Positions 28,128 through 38,266 of a stretch of DNA of 43,437 nt are shown one piece after another. Position numbers and translations under genes: made by a program. The stretch's first letter is position 1. Each line of letters starts with the position of its first letter. Below the pieces are notes generated by a model. The model was given only the letters and a program-made list of their open reading frames with translations. It made no database searches and was not told the origin of the DNA. Origin of the DNA: Candidatus Woesearchaeota archaeon (GTDB lineage Archaea > Nanobdellota > Nanobdellia > Woesearchaeales > UBA10216); contig JACPTE010000022.1 in assembly GCA_016192945.1 (NCBI GenBank), forward strand, positions 1 through 43,437. The letters are read 5' to 3'.

Positions 28128-29589
28128 AGGAAAATATAAAGAACTGCCTGCCATCAACAGACCTGTTCAACACCAGCTTATCCCTTGCAGCCATGTGCCT
28201 GAATAACGCCTTCTTGCTATCCTCACAATCAGGCCCGTAATTTTCACAGGGGAAGAAATCAGGGCTATAGACTGCATAATCATACACTCGCGCCGAGTCG
28301 TAAGCGCTTAGAGCCGCCTCAGGGCTGTCATACATTGGGATAAACAGGTTGTCAGAAAATGATGAGAAAACAGGGTCAGTAGTCATAACTGCCAGGCCTG
28401 ATGAATTGAAGAACCCGTAAACCTCTGAAACCACCCTGGGAGCTGAATGGGGAACCCAGGAAAACTGCCTGTAATCCTCCCTTAATGCAGCAAAACTGCC
28501 CAATACAAGAATGAAGCTAATCATGAATGCATAAGGAAGCTGTAACCCCCTGCTAAGCTTCCTCATGAACGAGAAAGACTCAGAAAGCCAATAAGAAGAG
28601 AGCAACACAACTGCAGGCAGAAACGAAATCAGAAACCTTTCCTGCTTATTGGGAATAAGCGTAAAATAAGCAAGATACGCAACCAGATAAGCTGATAAAA
28701 CAATGTGAGCCTTGCTTCTCTTCCTCAGGATGAACAGCGCGCCGGGAATGAAAAACAGCAGGAAAATGTTCTCCTTCATTATTGCGCTGAAATAAAACAA
28801 AAGGTTGCTGCTGAAGCCCTGAACAGAGTAAGCCAAATTGCCCTGAGCCAATGAGCCAAGAATAAAAGGCCTTAAGGCAGCATCAACTGCATTGGAGGTG
28901 AACTGCCTGTACATAAAATAGTTTGCAGCCAGAAACGGGAACACCGCCATGAAGAATGTAGCTGCAAATTCAATGCATTTTCTTGCAGAAACCCTCAGTT
29001 CCCTCTCTGAAAGGGCTATTGCTGCAATTACTGAAACGCCTATAAGGATGTGGGGGAACCTGAAAAGCACAGCAGCAGCTGCAAAAAGAGCTGAGAGCCT
29101 TATCCTGTCCCTTGCAAAAAAATAAACAGAGAGCATGGAAAAAAACAGGGAAGGGACATCTGTAAGTATATTGCTTGAGCCAATGAAAAACACAGGGGAA
29201 AAAGCCAGGAATGCTGATGCAATGGCTGCTGCCACAGGGCTGAGAAATTCCCTTCCAAAAAGATAAGTGGCAATTATAACGCCGGCAGAGAAAGCCAGCG
29301 CAAGCACCTCATAAGCAAGAACACTGCCAACACCCAGCCTCCAGAAAAGGCCCAGAAGCAGCGGAAGTCCTGGCGGCCTTATTGACTCCCACAGCCCGGA
29401 AGTTCCTGCCGAGTAAATATACTTTCCCATTCCAATATAGACAGACTCATCCCACACGACCATGTGGTACTTCATCAGGAAAAACAGCTTTCCTGAGGCA
29501 AACAGAAACAAAACCGCAATCAAGACACAAATGCCTGCTTTACTGCTTAGTTCATATTTCAGATTCATTGCCTGTAAGATGCTTTGCAA
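28120..29589 (-). CDS. GT-C fold membrane glycosyltransferase (PMT/ArnT-like)
   Basis: WDESVYIGMGKYIYSAGTSGLWESIRPPGLPLLLGLFWRLG; multiple TMs. Confidence 0.82.
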   Translation of the reverse strand: MQSILQAMNLKYELSSKAGICVLIAVLFLFASGKLFFLMKYHMVVWDESVYIGMGKYIYSAGTSGLWESIRPPGLPLLLGLFWRLGVGSVLAYEVLALAFSAGVIIATYLFGREFLSPVAAAIASAFLAFSPVFFIGSSNILTDVPSLFFSMLSVYFFARDRIRLSALFAAAAVLFRFPHILIGVSVIAAIALSERELRVSARKCIEFAATFFMAVFPFLAANYFMYRQFTSNAVDAALRPFILGSLAQGNLAYSVQGFSSNLLFYFSAIMKENIFLLFFIPGALFILRKRSKAHIVLSAYLVAYLAYFTLIPNKQERFLISFLPAVVLLSSYWLSESFSFMRKLSRGLQLPYAFMISFILVLGSFAALREDYRQFSWVPHSAPRVVSEVYGFFNSSGLAVMTTDPVFSSFSDNLFIPMYDSPEAALSAYDSARVYDYAVYSPDFFPCENYGPDCEDSKKALFRHMAARDKLVLNRSVDGRQFFIFSST

Positions 29590-30302
29590 TTGCTGTCATT
29601 ACCCAAGTTCCTGCAGATTTCAGCCAGCACCACCTCCATGGATGAAAAGCCCTCAAATTTTTTCTCGTCAATTATCAAGGTCGGATACACATTGATGTCG
29701 TAGTTGTTCCTAAGGACTCCTATCATCGGCTCCTCCTTATAATCCGAATCCAATGCGAATGTGATCAGGCTATCACCGAATCTTTTCTTAAGGTAATTCA
29801 GGACGAACTCCTGCTGCCCGCAGTCAGGGCAATTCCGGTTAGTGGAATAAAAGTAAAGGATTGTAGAAAGGTTCTTGCTGCACCGCTGCTTTACCTTTTT
29901 TGAAAAAAGCCAGTACTGCATCTGTGACAGGGTATAATCCCTCTTCAGCTGGCTAAAGGTTTCCTTATTAGTCTGCGTATTCTCTGAGTAGCTCACCAGC
30001 TTCAACCTTGCTGTCTCAAGGTTGTTGATGCTCTCATCAAAAGTCTTGGACAGCTTTTCACAATCATTCTCTGCACCAAGCTGGTCCACATAAGAATACT
30101 GAACCTGAAGACTGCTGAAATCCAGCTTCTGCTGGACGCTCAACTGCTCTATATACCTTATCCTCCCGCCCTCAATAACCAGCCCAAGAAGCAGGCCCAT
30201 CCCGAAAATCATCATGGTCAGGGCTCCTGCAACAGCATACCGCGTCAGGTTAACCTTCCTTCTGGAAAGCAAGGCATCACCACCTCTTCCATTTTCTGGC
30301 AA
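29565..30302 (-). CDS. membrane-anchored thioredoxin-fold protein
   Basis: N-terminal TM; ILYFYSTNRNCPDCGQQEFVLNYLKKRFG (CPDC) and VYPTLIIDEKKFEGF (cis-Pro). Confidence 0.8.
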   Translation of the reverse strand: MPENGRGGDALLSRRKVNLTRYAVAGALTMMIFGMGLLLGLVIEGGRIRYIEQLSVQQKLDFSSLQVQYSYVDQLGAENDCEKLSKTFDESINNLETARLKLVSYSENTQTNKETFSQLKRDYTLSQMQYWLFSKKVKQRCSKNLSTILYFYSTNRNCPDCGQQEFVLNYLKKRFGDSLITFALDSDYKEEPMIGVLRNNYDINVYPTLIIDEKKFEGFSSMEVVLAEICRNLGNDSNCKASYRQ

Positions 30303-31527
30303 TCAGGTCCCTGAATACGCCCATCCATATTATTCCAAGCAGGATGTAATAAAAAAGGATTGCAGATAGCAGGGGGAAAAATCCGTGTGCGCCGATTTTT
30401 TCCCGCGCCAATGAGTGGGAGAGTATTACTATTGCAATTGTAACAGACATTATGAACAGCGCAAGCGCCAGCCTATAATAATCAATATCAAGCAAGTTGA
30501 GTGTGAAGCTGATATGGCTGAAATATGTCGGCAAATCAAAATTGACAGAGCTGAGGTTTTTTATTGTGCTGAACAAGGGCCTTATCAGCTCTGAATAGAG
30601 TGTCAGCGCCACAAGAAGCGTCACAAGAAACCCTGAAACAAAAACCAGCGGAAGATAAAAAAGACCGAAGTCGCCAAACTTCCGGTTGAAAATCATGCTT
30701 TTGTAATCAAGTATATTCAGGAATGAACCCTTGTTCCACCTGTTCCTCTGGGCAAACAGCTCAGAAATGTTCCTGGGGGAATTTGTCCATACCTGGGAAT
30801 CAGTCACCTGGACAAGCTGGTAACCATGCCTCTGCAGCCTCAGGGCTATTTCAAGATCCTCTGTGTTGTGCCCCTTCCGGTAGCCTCCCATGCTTTTCAG
30901 CACATCAGTCCTGTATATGCTGAACGGGCCCGGGGCTACATGCAGGCAGTTAAGCTTGCTTATAAGAGAGCTGTAGAACTTATTTATCACATATTCATAC
31001 CACTGAACCTTCTGAATAAAGCTCTTTGGGTCAGCAACCTTCAGCATGGGAATGACAACACCCACACTTTCTGAATTGAAATGCGGGAGCATCTTCTTCA
31101 GCGCCCCGCGCTCCACAAAGGAATCAGCGTCCAAACAAACGAAGAATTCCCCTGATGCCAGTTCAAGAGCCTTGTTAAGGGCTTTGTATTTCCCGCTGTT
31201 TTTCTGGTCTATTATAATAATATCACGCTCTTTTCCTGAAGATGCTACATCCCTGACCCTGCTCAAAGTGGAGTCTGTTGAGCCGTCATTTATGACAATA
31301 ACCTGAAGCCTGTCCTTTGGGTAATCAAGAGCCAGCACAGAATAGAGCGATTTGCAAACCGCATCCTCCTCATTGTATGCGGGAATGGCAACAGTTACCC
31401 TTGGGAAATTTTTAATCCTTGGCTTACCCTGATCTGCCTTCAAAACCCCAAGAAGCCAGAAAATTGTGTAATAAAGAGTAATAAAATAGATAAGTGCCAT
31501 CAAAATGCCTATCCAATCGATGTTCAT
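30277..31527 (-). CDS. GT2 processive-type membrane glycosyltransferase
   Basis: VTVAIPAYNEEDAVCKSLYSVL, VINDGSTDST, CLDADSFV, QRNRWNKGSF. Confidence 0.92.
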   Translation of the reverse strand: MNIDWIGILMALIYFITLYYTIFWLLGVLKADQGKPRIKNFPRVTVAIPAYNEEDAVCKSLYSVLALDYPKDRLQVIVINDGSTDSTLSRVRDVASSGKERDIIIIDQKNSGKYKALNKALELASGEFFVCLDADSFVERGALKKMLPHFNSESVGVVIPMLKVADPKSFIQKVQWYEYVINKFYSSLISKLNCLHVAPGPFSIYRTDVLKSMGGYRKGHNTEDLEIALRLQRHGYQLVQVTDSQVWTNSPRNISELFAQRNRWNKGSFLNILDYKSMIFNRKFGDFGLFYLPLVFVSGFLVTLLVALTLYSELIRPLFSTIKNLSSVNFDLPTYFSHISFTLNLLDIDYYRLALALFIMSVTIAIVILSHSLAREKIGAHGFFPLLSAILFYYILLGIIWMGVFRDLIARKWKRW

Positions 31528-31589
31528 TTTAGCGCTCCACTAGCCTGTGCAAAGGGTTATCGATTGCATCATTTAAATATTTCGGAAAT

Positions 31590-32999
31590 TCACCTGCCCA
31601 AGTACCTCCAGACCTGGACATCAGGCGAGTCATAAATCCTGGTGAACGACTCATTGCTCCCAAGAAGGAACAGAAGCCCGTCATCATTATTTCTCCATAT
31701 CCTGCCGTTCCTCATTGAGCTGTCAATGTAAATGTACTTCACATCATACCTGTCAAGCAGTCCTTTAGTCTTATCAAGGTTGCGGGAATAAAATATCTGC
31801 ATTGAATCGTTGTACCTGTTCCTGAAATCAGATACTATAAAGCCGTCCATGAGGACAGGCTTCTTGGAGAAATACTCTATCCAGAAGCCGTTTGAGTAAT
31901 GGGAGAAAACCGTGCCAGGCTCCTCACCCTTCAGCCATTCAAGGCTGCTGACCGTTTCCTGAGAGGGACCCTGGTTAGCAATCCTGCTGACATATGAGGC
32001 AGTTGAAAACATCAGTCCGCAGGCTATTATCAGGACAGTAAAGCTTTTGATTGCGGAAACCTCCCATCTCATCCTGATTATCCTGTACAAGCCCTCCCCT
32101 GCAAAAACCGCAACAACAAAGCCCATGTATGCCAGCACGAAAGGGCCTGCAAAAAGCAGCGATGTCATCAGGAACAGCAGGAGGAAATAAGGGATGCTAT
32201 ACGAATATTTCTGCTTCCATGTGAAGGCGACCCCTGCGAAAAGAAGCAAGATGGTGAAAATCCCGAACCCATTCCCCCCAAAATCTGAAAGGACTGATGA
32301 GAGGATTCCTGCATTGAAAGCACTATCAGCAGTAAGAAGATAGTAAGCCGCCGAGCCTATGAAAGAAAAGAAGAACAGGAGAAGAAAGAACATCTTCCTC
32401 CTGTTTTCAGCCAGGTAATGCCCCAGGAGCAGCACAATCAGGAGCATTGAGTTAAACAGGCCGAACATTATCGTTGAAACAAGAACAGCAAAGCCTGCGA
32501 ATTTCATCTTCCTGCTCATAAGGGCGTAAAAGCCCCCCAAAAACAAGAGTATTGCGAGCGAATGAGGCCCTGACATTGTGAACGTGCTGATAAATGAGGG
32601 GGAAGACGCCAGAAGAACTGACATAATGGCCCTCCTAAGCCCGGTAATTCCGAAATTCCCCAAAATAAGGTAGAACAAGATGAATGAAAGCAGACCAAAA
32701 ATCACAGGCAGGATAACCAGGGCCCTGTCAAGCCCAATAAGCAGAGACGCATACCCGAGCAAAACCTGGAAAGGGCCGAAATAATAAGGCCTTGAATTGT
32801 AAACCAGCGTGTCAGAGGCAGCTATATTCCCTCCGGATATCTCTTCAGCTATCCTGGCGTGATAATACGGCTCCTCCCCGAACACAAGAGGCACATTCAA
32901 AGAAATCCTTAAAAAAAAGGGCGATACCAGCACTCCAATGCAAAAAACCACCATCAATCCGAAAACAAGATAGCTTCTTTTCATCAGCCCACCCTGCAA
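31590..32999 (-). CDS. GT-C-like multipass membrane protein, STT3-like architecture
   Basis: GEEPYYHARIAEEISGG N-terminal loop; many TMs; soluble C-term SHYSNGFWIEYFSKKPVLMDGF. Confidence 0.65.
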   Translation of the reverse strand: MQGGLMKRSYLVFGLMVVFCIGVLVSPFFLRISLNVPLVFGEEPYYHARIAEEISGGNIAASDTLVYNSRPYYFGPFQVLLGYASLLIGLDRALVILPVIFGLLSFILFYLILGNFGITGLRRAIMSVLLASSPSFISTFTMSGPHSLAILLFLGGFYALMSRKMKFAGFAVLVSTIMFGLFNSMLLIVLLLGHYLAENRRKMFFLLLFFFSFIGSAAYYLLTADSAFNAGILSSVLSDFGGNGFGIFTILLLFAGVAFTWKQKYSYSIPYFLLLFLMTSLLFAGPFVLAYMGFVVAVFAGEGLYRIIRMRWEVSAIKSFTVLIIACGLMFSTASYVSRIANQGPSQETVSSLEWLKGEEPGTVFSHYSNGFWIEYFSKKPVLMDGFIVSDFRNRYNDSMQIFYSRNLDKTKGLLDRYDVKYIYIDSSMRNGRIWRNNDDGLLFLLGSNESFTRIYDSPDVQVWRYLGR

Positions 33000-34474
33000 A
33001 GAGACCTGTAAATTGAAGCCTCCGAGTTCTCATATACCAGGTCAAAGCATGCGCTGCTGTAATAATCCAGCCCGGTAATGTTCCTTGATTCAAGGGCTTT
33101 TTTTGTTATTACAAGATAAGATATGCCATACTTCTCAAGGATAGACACTGCAGCAACCTGAGACTTGGTTGAGTAAATGGCATTCAAGTCAGAAACCCTG
33201 TGCCCGACATCGGCTGACAATGAGGGTGCAGTATCAACAAAATTTTTGTGCCTTGAAACTGCAGGAACCATGCTGCCTTCCTTCAAATCAGCAAATACCA
33301 CCGAGCTTGAAGGGGGCTCTGAGGCAAGCCATGAGAAGGCTGCCACTTCGCTGCTGCTTGGCTCATCAAAGTAATCAGAGCCCTTATACAAAACAGACGG
33401 GATTACAGAGGTCAGGAGGAATATCACCATGACCAGAGCGTACACCACAGGGAGGTTTCTTGAAATATGCATTTTCCTGACATAGGCAAAGGATGCCTCA
33501 TACACCTCCCCTGAAAGAACAGCGAAAAACACGCCAAGGTATATGAGCCCTGCATCAAGCCCTATAAGGCCTGTTGAAATCATGACCAGAACAATAAGTG
33601 AGCTGCTGATGAGAATATGAACCCCCTTTTTCCTCTCCTCAAAAACCTGCCTGTAAATTACGAATATGCCTGCAACAAATGTAAGAACGCCAATCCTGTA
33701 AATAGCGTCAAGTATGTTGAAGCTGGCCAGATTCAGAGTGGAAAAAACAGAAGATGAGCTGTGCCATATTGCGGAAAACCCGTTCAAGAGGAAGATTTCC
33801 TTGAAAAAAAGGAATATAATCCATAACGTAGTTATCACAGAAAAAAGAATAACCTCACGCTCTGCCCTTGAAGGGCTTGAGCCAAGAACGTAAAGCATCA
33901 CCACATACAGTGAAATTCCTGAAACGAAAACCAGCGAGGTTGAATGGGTAAGCGCAAGTGCAAACACGGACAATATAAGGAGGAAAATGGAATTCGCCTT
34001 GTCAAGCCTGAGCATGAGATAAACCAGGAAAAGCGTCAGGGGAACAGCCAGCGAGTATTCAGAAACGCTGTTTGCAGTCTTCAGGACAAATACCGGAATA
34101 AAGCCTGCTGACAACGCAGAGAAAAGGGCTGCTGTCCTGCTCTTCGTAAGCTCAAGCGATATCAGGTAAGCCAAAAAAACAGCCAGGCTTGCGAACAGGT
34201 TAGGCAAAACCTTGAGCACCAATTGCAGGGGAATGAACATACCAAAAAAAGCCAGGATGTAGTGGAAAAGAGGCACAAAGGGATGAGGAGAGTAGTAGAG
34301 CCCATAATTGAATGAAGGGATTAAGTTAGCCTTTATGCCCTCTACCTGGCCTATGTTAAAATAGGCATCATAGCTGAAATTATCAGAGCCAAAGGCTATG
34401 AACAGCCTTGCCAGAAGCGCAGCTAGGAAAATGAGCCCGAGCATAACTGTTTCCCGCCTCAGCTTCATGTGCAT
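32984..34474 (-). CDS. GT-C-like multipass membrane protein
   Basis: YDAYFNIGQVEGIKANLIPSFNYGLYYSPHPFVPLFHYILAFFG; many TMs; soluble C-term. Confidence 0.65.
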   Translation of the reverse strand: MHMKLRRETVMLGLIFLAALLARLFIAFGSDNFSYDAYFNIGQVEGIKANLIPSFNYGLYYSPHPFVPLFHYILAFFGMFIPLQLVLKVLPNLFASLAVFLAYLISLELTKSRTAALFSALSAGFIPVFVLKTANSVSEYSLAVPLTLFLVYLMLRLDKANSIFLLILSVFALALTHSTSLVFVSGISLYVVMLYVLGSSPSRAEREVILFSVITTLWIIFLFFKEIFLLNGFSAIWHSSSSVFSTLNLASFNILDAIYRIGVLTFVAGIFVIYRQVFEERKKGVHILISSSLIVLVMISTGLIGLDAGLIYLGVFFAVLSGEVYEASFAYVRKMHISRNLPVVYALVMVIFLLTSVIPSVLYKGSDYFDEPSSSEVAAFSWLASEPPSSSVVFADLKEGSMVPAVSRHKNFVDTAPSLSADVGHRVSDLNAIYSTKSQVAAVSILEKYGISYLVITKKALESRNITGLDYYSSACFDLVYENSEASIYRSLCRVG

Positions 34475-34566
34475 TTAAGCTGTTCAGGGGTGTATTTAAG
34501 GTTTATGAGAACAAAAAGCGCCATTAAAAGAAAAGGTTTAAATATAAGCATTCGTCAAGGAGAAGA

Positions 34567-34857
34567 ATGGGCAAATCAGGATTTGCAATAACCTCGCTGG
34601 TTCTGGGCATAATTTCCATACCCGGCGTGATATTCAGCTTCTTGGACATTCCATTCTCAGTTTTGGCCATTGTTTTCGGGCTGGTAGCCCTCAACAAGAT
34701 GAAAACAGATGGCTCAGATGGAAAGGGGCTGGCGATTGCAGGCATTGCAATGGGCGCCATAACACTCTTCCTGGCAATAATAATGGTGCTGCTTGCGATA
34801 TTCGCCATCAGCACAGGGCTGTACAACCTCAATGCGTCAACTTCAGGTTTTCAGTAG
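34567..34857 (+). CDS. DUF4190-like small membrane protein
   Basis: SGFAITSLVLGIISIPG...LAIVFGLVALNKMKTDGSDGKGLAIAGIAMGAI. Confidence 0.75.
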   Translation: MGKSGFAITSLVLGIISIPGVIFSFLDIPFSVLAIVFGLVALNKMKTDGSDGKGLAIAGIAMGAITLFLAIIMVLLAIFAISTGLYNLNASTSGFQ

Positions 34858-34892
34858 GCTTACTGCATAATTTCTTACGATAAAAAGATTAG

Positions 34893-36095
34893 TCATGGCA
34901 GCTTCAATATGGCCTTGCCGTCCTTGAATATTCTGACTGTTCCTCCGCTTGAAGAGACAACAACCCCGATTGAGTCTGTAAGCTTGGTTATTGCTGCTGT
35001 GCACCTGTGCCTTGTCCCGAAACCCTGCAGCCCCTGCAAGTCAAGGTTGTTCTGGTCAATGTTGATGTATGCGCCAGCAGTCAGCACAGTGCCTGTCTCG
35101 TCAATAAGGAAAACTCCGTCAAGCTGGGCCAGGTTCTTCAGGGTTTCCTTCATGTCAACATCAATTATATTCCTCGCATCCTCTGGCAGGCTTCCAAGCG
35201 GGTTCATCTTCAAAAGCGGCTTTGTGTACTTTAGCAATTCATCCTTGTTCCCTACGACAAAGGCAGTGCCTATGCTCCTTCCCTCGCGCCCTTCTGAACT
35301 TATTTCCATTGCAAGGCTGATTATTGCCTCAATTATGTCAGGGCTTACTTTCTCTGTCAGGTGATGCGTGCTGATGTTGAAGAACACCTTGTCAACATCC
35401 AGTATGAAGAAAAACCCCTTGAGCCAGGGCCCTATGCTGTCCCCTCCAACAAAGATTATCTTATCCCCCTTGCCAATGTAGTTCTTGTTGACAGCCTCCA
35501 TAAGCAGCTCCTTTATTGGAAGGACTGAGCCCTGCTGCCTCTTCATTTTCGTATTATAGCTAAACCTCTTATAGGTGCCCTTCTTAATCTGCTTGAATAT
35601 GGCAACCTTGACATCCTCGAAATTGAACTCGTTAACTTCTGAATCCCCTTTTTCCATGGTGACTATGCAGTTAGCCTTTACCTCCCTGGAGATATTCACT
35701 GCAGCAGCACCTATAAGCTTTTCAATTGTAAGCGCAGGCTCAGGGTTCACCTCCTCAACAGGCTCTGGCTCAGGCTGCTGCTCCTTCTGCTGAACAGGAT
35801 TTGCACCAACTAAAGGAGCTGCATGAGCATCTTCAAGGCCTGAGGCAGGCTTATCATACAAAAGGAGCTTTGAATCTATTGACTCCTGATGAAGGGGTTC
35901 CTTCCCCATAGCAGGATCAGCAAAGAAGTTGGACAGCTTTTTCTGGAATGCGCTCCTTACAGCCTCCATCACATAATTGGGTATGACCTTGTTCCTGTCC
36001 TCTTCTGCCTTCTTCATGGAAGGCGTCTGATAAGCTGTGTGGTCAAAATCATCCTCAACCTGCAATACCAGTTTTCTCCTGCTTACCTTTTTCAT
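34893..36095 (-). CDS. DacZ-like diadenylate cyclase (DisA_N/DAC domain)
   Basis: EGREGRSIGTAFVVGNKDELLKYTKPLL...LAQLDGVFLIDETGTVLTAGAYINI...GFGTRHRCTAAITKLTDSIGVVVSSSGGTVRIFKDGK: DG(A/V) and RHR motifs. Confidence 0.82.
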   Translation of the reverse strand: MKKVSRRKLVLQVEDDFDHTAYQTPSMKKAEEDRNKVIPNYVMEAVRSAFQKKLSNFFADPAMGKEPLHQESIDSKLLLYDKPASGLEDAHAAPLVGANPVQQKEQQPEPEPVEEVNPEPALTIEKLIGAAAVNISREVKANCIVTMEKGDSEVNEFNFEDVKVAIFKQIKKGTYKRFSYNTKMKRQQGSVLPIKELLMEAVNKNYIGKGDKIIFVGGDSIGPWLKGFFFILDVDKVFFNISTHHLTEKVSPDIIEAIISLAMEISSEGREGRSIGTAFVVGNKDELLKYTKPLLKMNPLGSLPEDARNIIDVDMKETLKNLAQLDGVFLIDETGTVLTAGAYINIDQNNLDLQGLQGFGTRHRCTAAITKLTDSIGVVVSSSGGTVRIFKDGKAILKLP

Positions 36096-36922
36096 TTCAG
36101 CCTTACACCCTTTGACTGCTTAATGTAATCAATTATTAAGTTGCTAATCTGGCTGCGCACAGATTTCTTCTCCCTTACATTGCACAAATAACGCGATGTC
36201 AACTGGATAGCTGAAAGCCCGTTGACAACAGATATCTCCATATTCACCTCTGGCTTGACATTAACCTTCCTGTGGTCTGCCCGCGTCCATCTTTTGGAGA
36301 GGTCTGCCATAAGCCCGCCCACGACCTGGTCTGTCGCCTTCTTTACAATGGACTCTGCCTCATGCTCATCGCTGTCCTTGTCAACAACAACTGAAAGCAT
36401 GTCCCACACATAGGGTGTTCCTTTAGTGTAATTAGTTATCGGCTGGGTAAGGACGAGCTCATTCGGGACAGCTATCATCCTGCCGCTTGGCGAGTCATCC
36501 TGCAGCTCGGCCATGCTTGTATGCATTATGTTAATGTCAAACACATCACCCCTGTTTGAGCCTATGCTAACCCGGTCACCAATTGCATACGGCTTCTTCA
36601 GGACTATTGTTATCCAACCAAAAAAATTCATTATGGGCTTCTGCAGGGCAATGGCAAGCCCAGCGGCCAATATTCCCACTGAAGCCAGCACATTCTTGAA
36701 CAGGTCGCTAAATATCACAATCAGCACAAATATCACTATTATTGCCACTGCATACTGATATATAGAAACCATCTCCTTGACATGCGCCCGGTCCTTCTGG
36801 CCCTCAAAATGCCTCCTTACAAGGTAGGATGTGAGCTTTATGATAAGTATCCCTATGCACACTGACAATACCAGGGTGGCAGCGTTGTTGAGCTGCTCTG
36901 ACAAAAGCGTGAATTGAATCAT
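36092..36922 (-). CDS. MscS-family mechanosensitive channel
   Basis: LASVGILAAGLAIALQKPIMNFFGWITIVLKKPYAIGDRVSIG. Confidence 0.93.
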   Translation of the reverse strand: MIQFTLLSEQLNNAATLVLSVCIGILIIKLTSYLVRRHFEGQKDRAHVKEMVSIYQYAVAIIVIFVLIVIFSDLFKNVLASVGILAAGLAIALQKPIMNFFGWITIVLKKPYAIGDRVSIGSNRGDVFDINIMHTSMAELQDDSPSGRMIAVPNELVLTQPITNYTKGTPYVWDMLSVVVDKDSDEHEAESIVKKATDQVVGGLMADLSKRWTRADHRKVNVKPEVNMEISVVNGLSAIQLTSRYLCNVREKKSVRSQISNLIIDYIKQSKGVRLK

Positions 36923-36963
36923 CCTACAATAATATGGTGAAATTAAGAAACATAAAAAAAAAT

Positions 36964-37015
36964 AAAGGCTCCCATTGTTGAGTTTGGGGAGTTAAGAATC
37001 AGTTCGGGAGCCTTT
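36964..37015 (-). terminator. stem-loop plus T-run downstream of the 37032 gene
   Basis: Perfect 10-bp stem aaaggctccc/gggagccttt; reverse strand continues ATTTTTTTTTATG. Confidence 0.5.
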
Positions 37016-37031
37016 GTTAGCGTTCATTTTT

Positions 37032-37439
37032 CTATTTTTTTGCTATGAAGTGCTGTTTTTTCCTTAATTCCTGAAGCCACATGAAACCTATTGTTGTCAT
37101 TGCCTTGTTGAACTTGTCTGAAACCCTGTAAGTCTTCTTGTAAATGTCATAATCAATCAGGCCCATGCCCTTCATCGGGGTGAGTATCCTGTCATAAAAC
37201 TGCCTTTTGTTATAGCTTATCCTGACCTTCTTCCCGCGATAAGCAGGCTCGTCAATCTCTGTCACAAACCCCTCATGGAGCTTGTTGGCAAAAATGCTCA
37301 TCTCGGTCTTCGTCAGCTCATCAGCATGCAGCTTTAGTTCCTCCACCAGCATTTTTGCAACTACTTTCTGCTGGTTTGTTGCAAATATTATCTCATAAAC
37401 ATCTTCTGGAAGGTTGAACCTGTCAAACAATACAACCAT
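37032..37439 (-). CDS. hypothetical winged-helix-like protein
   Basis: 135-aa ORF; FYDRILTPMKGMGLIDYDIYKKTYRVSDKFNKAM. Confidence 0.55.
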   Translation of the reverse strand: MVVLFDRFNLPEDVYEIIFATNQQKVVAKMLVEELKLHADELTKTEMSIFANKLHEGFVTEIDEPAYRGKKVRISYNKRQFYDRILTPMKGMGLIDYDIYKKTYRVSDKFNKAMTTIGFMWLQELRKKQHFIAKK

Positions 37440-37517
37440 TTACCACATTCATAAGTAAACTAGTATATAAATGTTACTATTTCGTATACTGGAATAGTAT
37501 TTTTGTATATGAGAAGC

Positions 37518-38207
37518 CTACGGCCCTGCCTTCCTGGAGCCCTCCTCCACTCTCTTCTTAAGCTCAGCCGCCTTATCCTTCAGCTGTTCTGTAAGCCTCT
37601 TCCTTCCAGCCCTCGTATGAAGGTCAATGGCGTTCACAAGGTCTCCCCCAAACTTGATTCCACGCTCTGCAACCCTGAAGTTCCAGATAATGTTGTCAAT
37701 GTCCTTCATCCGGGCCACATTCTGCTGGGCCCACCTGTTCATGAATGTAATGTTCTCAATCCTGTACTTAATAGGCTCCTGAGGCTGCTCTGCAGCATAG
37801 CCAAATGCAGAAACAAAACACGAGCCAAGCCCTACTGTGTGGGCAGCAAGCATCATGTTCTGGGCAGCCATGGCAGCCTCCTGGACAGCATAAAAATCCG
37901 TTCCCCTCTTTCCATAAAACTCCCTAATCCTCCTCAGCATCATCACTATCAGTATGTGAACAGGGGCTTCCTCCATCCAGTACTGCTTAAGGCATGCCTC
38001 TGCCAGGGCCTTCCTCTTATGGATGGAGTCAACAACTATAAATCTCCAGCACTGGAGATTCCCTGAGCTTGGAGCAACACGCCCTGCATCAACAATCGTG
38101 CCAATCTTATCCCACTCAACAGGCATGTCAGTATACTTCCTGATGCTCCTCCTTGTCCTGATAGCCTCAAGAACATCCAGCCTTGGAAAGTGCTTATGCT
38201 GCTGCAT
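37518..38207 (-). CDS. nitroreductase family protein
   Basis: LEAIRTRRSIRKYTDMPVEWDKIGTIVDAGRVAPSSGNLQCWRFIVV. Confidence 0.93.
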   Translation of the reverse strand: MQQHKHFPRLDVLEAIRTRRSIRKYTDMPVEWDKIGTIVDAGRVAPSSGNLQCWRFIVVDSIHKRKALAEACLKQYWMEEAPVHILIVMMLRRIREFYGKRGTDFYAVQEAAMAAQNMMLAAHTVGLGSCFVSAFGYAAEQPQEPIKYRIENITFMNRWAQQNVARMKDIDNIIWNFRVAERGIKFGGDLVNAIDLHTRAGRKRLTEQLKDKAAELKKRVEEGSRKAGP

Positions 38208-38266
38208 ATATGCCTACATCTGGACAAGAGTTAATAAATATTTTGGTGCGTTGCAATTCCAGCAGA

